A stretch of 8,446 bases of DNA, from assembly GCA_934454745.1 (NCBI GenBank), contig CAKSGP010000044.1:1-8446 (forward strand). The letters run 5' to 3'. Origin of the DNA: an uncultured Clostridia bacterium. GTDB taxonomy: Bacteria; Bacillota; Clostridia; UBA1381. Under the pieces are notes generated by a model that was not told where the DNA came from, did no database searches, and saw nothing but the letters and a program-made list of their open reading frames with translations. Shown one piece after another: positions 5,984 to 8,446 of this stretch. Both the position numbers and the translations under genes were made by a program. Within the stretch, counting starts at the first letter, position 1, and each line of letters opens with the position of its first letter.

Positions 5984-8446
5984 TTATTTTTTTGTGATTT
6001 TAAGCTTTTCGGCTTTTCCGAATTTGACAAATACAGTGTCCTTGCCGTCCTTTGTAACGCTCCAACCCTCATCCTGAGTTGTAGCAGTTCCCTTGACACG
6101 TACAGACATCATTCCGTCATCACAAAAATCTATAACTGCACTATCTTGTTTAAGCTTAACCTTGGCTGGGATATTAATACCATTGATATTAAGTCCATCA
6201 TTTTCGCCCTTTTCTATGGTTACGGTTTTATCAAGTGATACACAGATTGCATTGTCCTTTGTACGATATACATTTGCATCTGTTTTATATTCTGATGCCT
6301 TTTCATCATCTGCAAAAATTATTCTTACGCCCACACAGTCCGTATAATCCTCATCATATAGCTTTCTCTCAGTGTTTCTGACGCTTTTACTGACGGTTAT
6401 TACACCACCATCACAGTCAACCCTTATATCCGTGTTATATGATGCGGATACTGCCTTTGCAAGCTGATCCTCACCTACAAACATATAGTCATACTTATCT
6501 ACAAGCTCTCCAACCTTGTCGGATATTTTTTTCTGTCCGTTTTTATCATCATACATATAATCGCAGTGATTATAGAACAACAAAGGCATTTCATACTTTA
6601 CACTTGTATAGGTATGGGTCCCGTCGCCGTGAGGTGTATTGCAAGGCTCAAGGATGAGATAATCGGTCTTTGGCAGATACATAGGCATAGGTATTGCATT
6701 CTCCCCACAGTCCTGAGGCACTGCACTGCTTTCAGGAAGGGTTGATCCGCTGTTCCATAAAAGTCCCAAGTCGCTTTGTGCCTTAAATGTTCCGTCATAA
6801 TCGGGATTATATCCGTTTATTCCGCTTCCGTCGTATCCATAGTTGCTTGTAAACCAGGTGTGTTGATTTATCCCCACACTTCCCCAATCAAGTCCTAAGT
6901 CTTCAAACAATGCTTTATGGTATCCAAGCTCCTTTGACTCCTGCTCTGGTGATGCGTACTTATGCGTCAAGCCGTGCACGCCTACATATATTCCATTATC
7001 CTTACAATATTTAAGCTGTTTATCAAGCTCTTCTTTGTACTGGAAATACTCGCTGTCCATAGGGTATGCCATACCATATTCAAGACTTCCGCATATTAAA
7101 TCATCATCGCCGTCGCCGTCTATATCGTAATATCTGGGTACACTATTCATTCCGATTGTTATACGATTATCCCCTCGGCGTGAATTTGTATCAGCTTTAA
7201 GATATTCGCCTTTTTTATATATGCCGTCCTCAAAGTAATAGCTTGATACATAACCTTCAAGAGAACCGCTAAAAAGCTGTCCCTTATGAATACAGGGTGA
7301 TGCCCATACTTCATTTGTAATTACAGGAACATAGTCATTATACAGTGTGTTTTTGCCGTCCTCTGTATAGCCGTAATAAACACGCATCTCGCCCGTTCTT
7401 GAGCCTACGGCAATATCAACTATATTATCATCATTTAAAAATCCGCAGTCAATCATCGAATCGCAAAGCCCTGTGTTTATTACCTCGCCTATATATGAAA
7501 ATGCCATTGAATTCGGATTTTTATCCGTTTTTTGGGACTGGTACGCTCTTATTATTCCATCCTCGGCACCTGTTACTATCTCACCCTTGCCGTCACCATT
7601 TATATCAAAGATAACAGGTGACGAATAACCGCCTACATCAAGTGCATTACCCTCCTCATCTGTAAAATATGTGGGGGCACCGACCTCGTAGTTGTTTTTC
7701 ATTCCTCTGCCCTCAAAATAATATATTTTACCATCGGCACTGCCGCTTATAATATCAAAGTTTCCGTCCTCGTTCCAATCGGTTATAAAAGGATATGCAC
7801 GCTTTGTATATTCAGGATTATCCTCAAAATAGCTTTCTGTATCACTGTAACCATCAAGCTCAAGCCATTCTCCTCCGGATACTATATGTGTTCCGCTGCA
7901 ATATGCGTTCTCATAAGCATCGTTTTTAAAACCATTATCATACTCAAGATATGTTATGCTCTCTGCACGCTTAAACCATGTATATGCGTTTCTTATAAGC
8001 GTAAACGACGGCATCTGATTGTTTTTCATACAGTATTTAGCAAAATCAATAAGAGATTTATTCTCTATGCCGGTTATATCCTCATAATGAAGCTCCCAGG
8101 CGGCAGGACTTGTCGCAAAGGAACCAAATGTGCGTTCCGCCGCAAAGCCGTATTTCTTTTTTGATACATACTCTGCAAAATAGTTACGGAGTAAATTTTC
8201 CGCACCGGCAGTTGAAAACGCCATGGGCTCGCCGCTTTCACCACGAGTCAGCTCTGTAACGGAATAGTCACAGGGAAGCATCGGGTTAGTTATAAAAACA
8301 TCTCCCTTGCCGTAGCTGTTCTTTGTGTATATACCCACGCCGTTCTGACCTGCAATCACCTTTGCAGTGCACGGAATAATGCCGTAGCCGTAATCATATT
8401 CCCAATAGTCAGTAAAATCTCCGTATGCACGTATGGTTGAAGTGTA
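5984..8446 (-). CDS. Large surface-type protein: GATase-like and polysaccharide-deacetylase-like regions with an inserted FG-GAP/VCBS propeller, 5' partial
   Basis: The frame is open from the TAA at 5984 to the right edge. The GTG at 8359 is internal, because 29 further sense codons precede it, so the true N-terminus is outside. Residues below are counted from that GTG. Residues 1-85 (GKGDVFITNPML; NLLRNYFAEYV) resemble the end of a GATase/Rossmann-like domain. WELHYEDI (88-95), then MPSFTLI (116-122), looks like the first strands of a NodB-type barrel. An aspartate-rich stretch (190-435) has FG-GAP/VCBS calcium loops: DWNEDGNFD (194-202), DINGDGKGE (252-260), a degenerate one at 308-316, and DIDGDGDDD (412-420). 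The barrel then appears to resume with GVHGLTH (460-466, like NodB motif 2 HxxxH) and LLFYNHCDY (593-601, like the late H-x-D motif). The final 150 residues are beta-rich. Export and carbohydrate action are inferred; the signal peptide is not visible. The FG-GAP call is firm, the deacetylase call is moderate, and the catalytic state is unknown. Confidence 0.75.
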   Translation of the reverse strand, partial: YTSTIRAYGDFTDYWEYDYGYGIIPCTAKVIAGQNGVGIYTKNSYGKGDVFITNPMLPCDYSVTELTRGESGEPMAFSTAGAENLLRNYFAEYVSKKKYGFAAERTFGSFATSPAAWELHYEDITGIENKSLIDFAKYCMKNNQMPSFTLIRNAYTWFKRAESITYLEYDNGFKNDAYENAYCSGTHIVSGGEWLELDGYSDTESYFEDNPEYTKRAYPFITDWNEDGNFDIISGSADGKIYYFEGRGMKNNYEVGAPTYFTDEEGNALDVGGYSSPVIFDINGDGKGEIVTGAEDGIIRAYQSQKTDKNPNSMAFSYIGEVINTGLCDSMIDCGFLNDDNIVDIAVGSRTGEMRVYYGYTEDGKNTLYNDYVPVITNEVWASPCIHKGQLFSGSLEGYVSSYYFEDGIYKKGEYLKADTNSRRGDNRITIGMNSVPRYYDIDGDGDDDLICGSLEYGMAYPMDSEYFQYKEELDKQLKYCKDNGIYVGVHGLTHKYASPEQESKELGYHKALFEDLGLDWGSVGINQHTWFTSNYGYDGSGINGYNPDYDGTFKAQSDLGLLWNSGSTLPESSAVPQDCGENAIPMPMYLPKTDYLILEPCNTPHGDGTHTYTSVKYEMPLLFYNHCDYMYDDKNGQKKISDKVGELVDKYDYMFVGEDQLAKAVSASYNTDIRVDCDGGVITVSKSVRNTERKLYDEDYTDCVGVRIIFADDEKASEYKTDANVYRTKDNAICVSLDKTVTIEKGENDGLNINGINIPAKVKLKQDSAVIDFCDDGMMSVRVKGTATTQDEGWSVTKDGKDTVFVKFGKAEKLKITKK

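Noticed and set aside
8357..8359. GTG at 8359 as the start of the deacetylase-like gene
   Set aside because: The same frame stays open for 29 more codons to the window edge, no ribosome site precedes the GTG, and the protein there begins inside a domain. The gene is truncated by the window.

Overview
The window comes from a low-GC, AT-biased Firmicute, most likely an anaerobic gut-type member of the Clostridia. The evidence is frequent ATA/AGA/GGA codons, AGGAG-type ribosome binding sites, strong sigma-A style promoters, an S-layer homology (SLH) domain on a secreted enzyme, a MetK of Firmicute type and a free-standing Mrp ATPase with a cysteine-rich N-terminus. I cannot name the species. Codon use looks similar in all genes, and I see no insertion sequence, phage gene, CRISPR array, tRNA or rRNA.

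Layout. Positions 1-1895 (minus) hold a secreted phosphodiester-glycosidase (NAGPA/DUF2233) protein with Ig-like regions and the first part of an SLH domain; its C-terminus lies beyond the left edge. Positions 1896-2114 are a divergent control region with a strong promoter for each flanking gene and a 70-bp imperfect palindrome whose 18-bp arms each carry an extended -10 box, mirrored on opposite strands. Positions 2115-2570 (plus) encode a small S24/S26 signal-peptidase-like protein. It converges on the metK-mrp unit, and the two share a bidirectional terminator at about 2579-2629.

The rest is on the minus strand. In transcription order from the right edge it holds: a large surface-type protein whose N-terminus is off the right edge (5984-8446), with an apparent FG-GAP/VCBS propeller set inside a polysaccharide-deacetylase-like fold; a GNAT acetyltransferase (5340-5960); a hairpin; a DUF3795-type cysteine-cluster protein (4808-5263); then, from its own promoter, metK (3531-4724) and mrp (2628-3506).

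How the genes work together. metK and mrp are housekeeping functions: S-adenosylmethionine supply and Fe-S cluster handling. The two large proteins at the edges probably act on carbohydrate at the cell surface, one predicted to be held by an SLH domain. GNAT and DUF3795 lie downstream of the deacetylase-like gene and may be partly co-transcribed with it, but nothing ties them to its function. I see no complete novel multi-gene system. The items most worth a second look are the palindromic mirrored-promoter region, the propeller-in-deacetylase architecture, the tandemly duplicated Cys motif of Mrp, and the predicted Ser/His signal-peptidase-like protein without a clear membrane segment.
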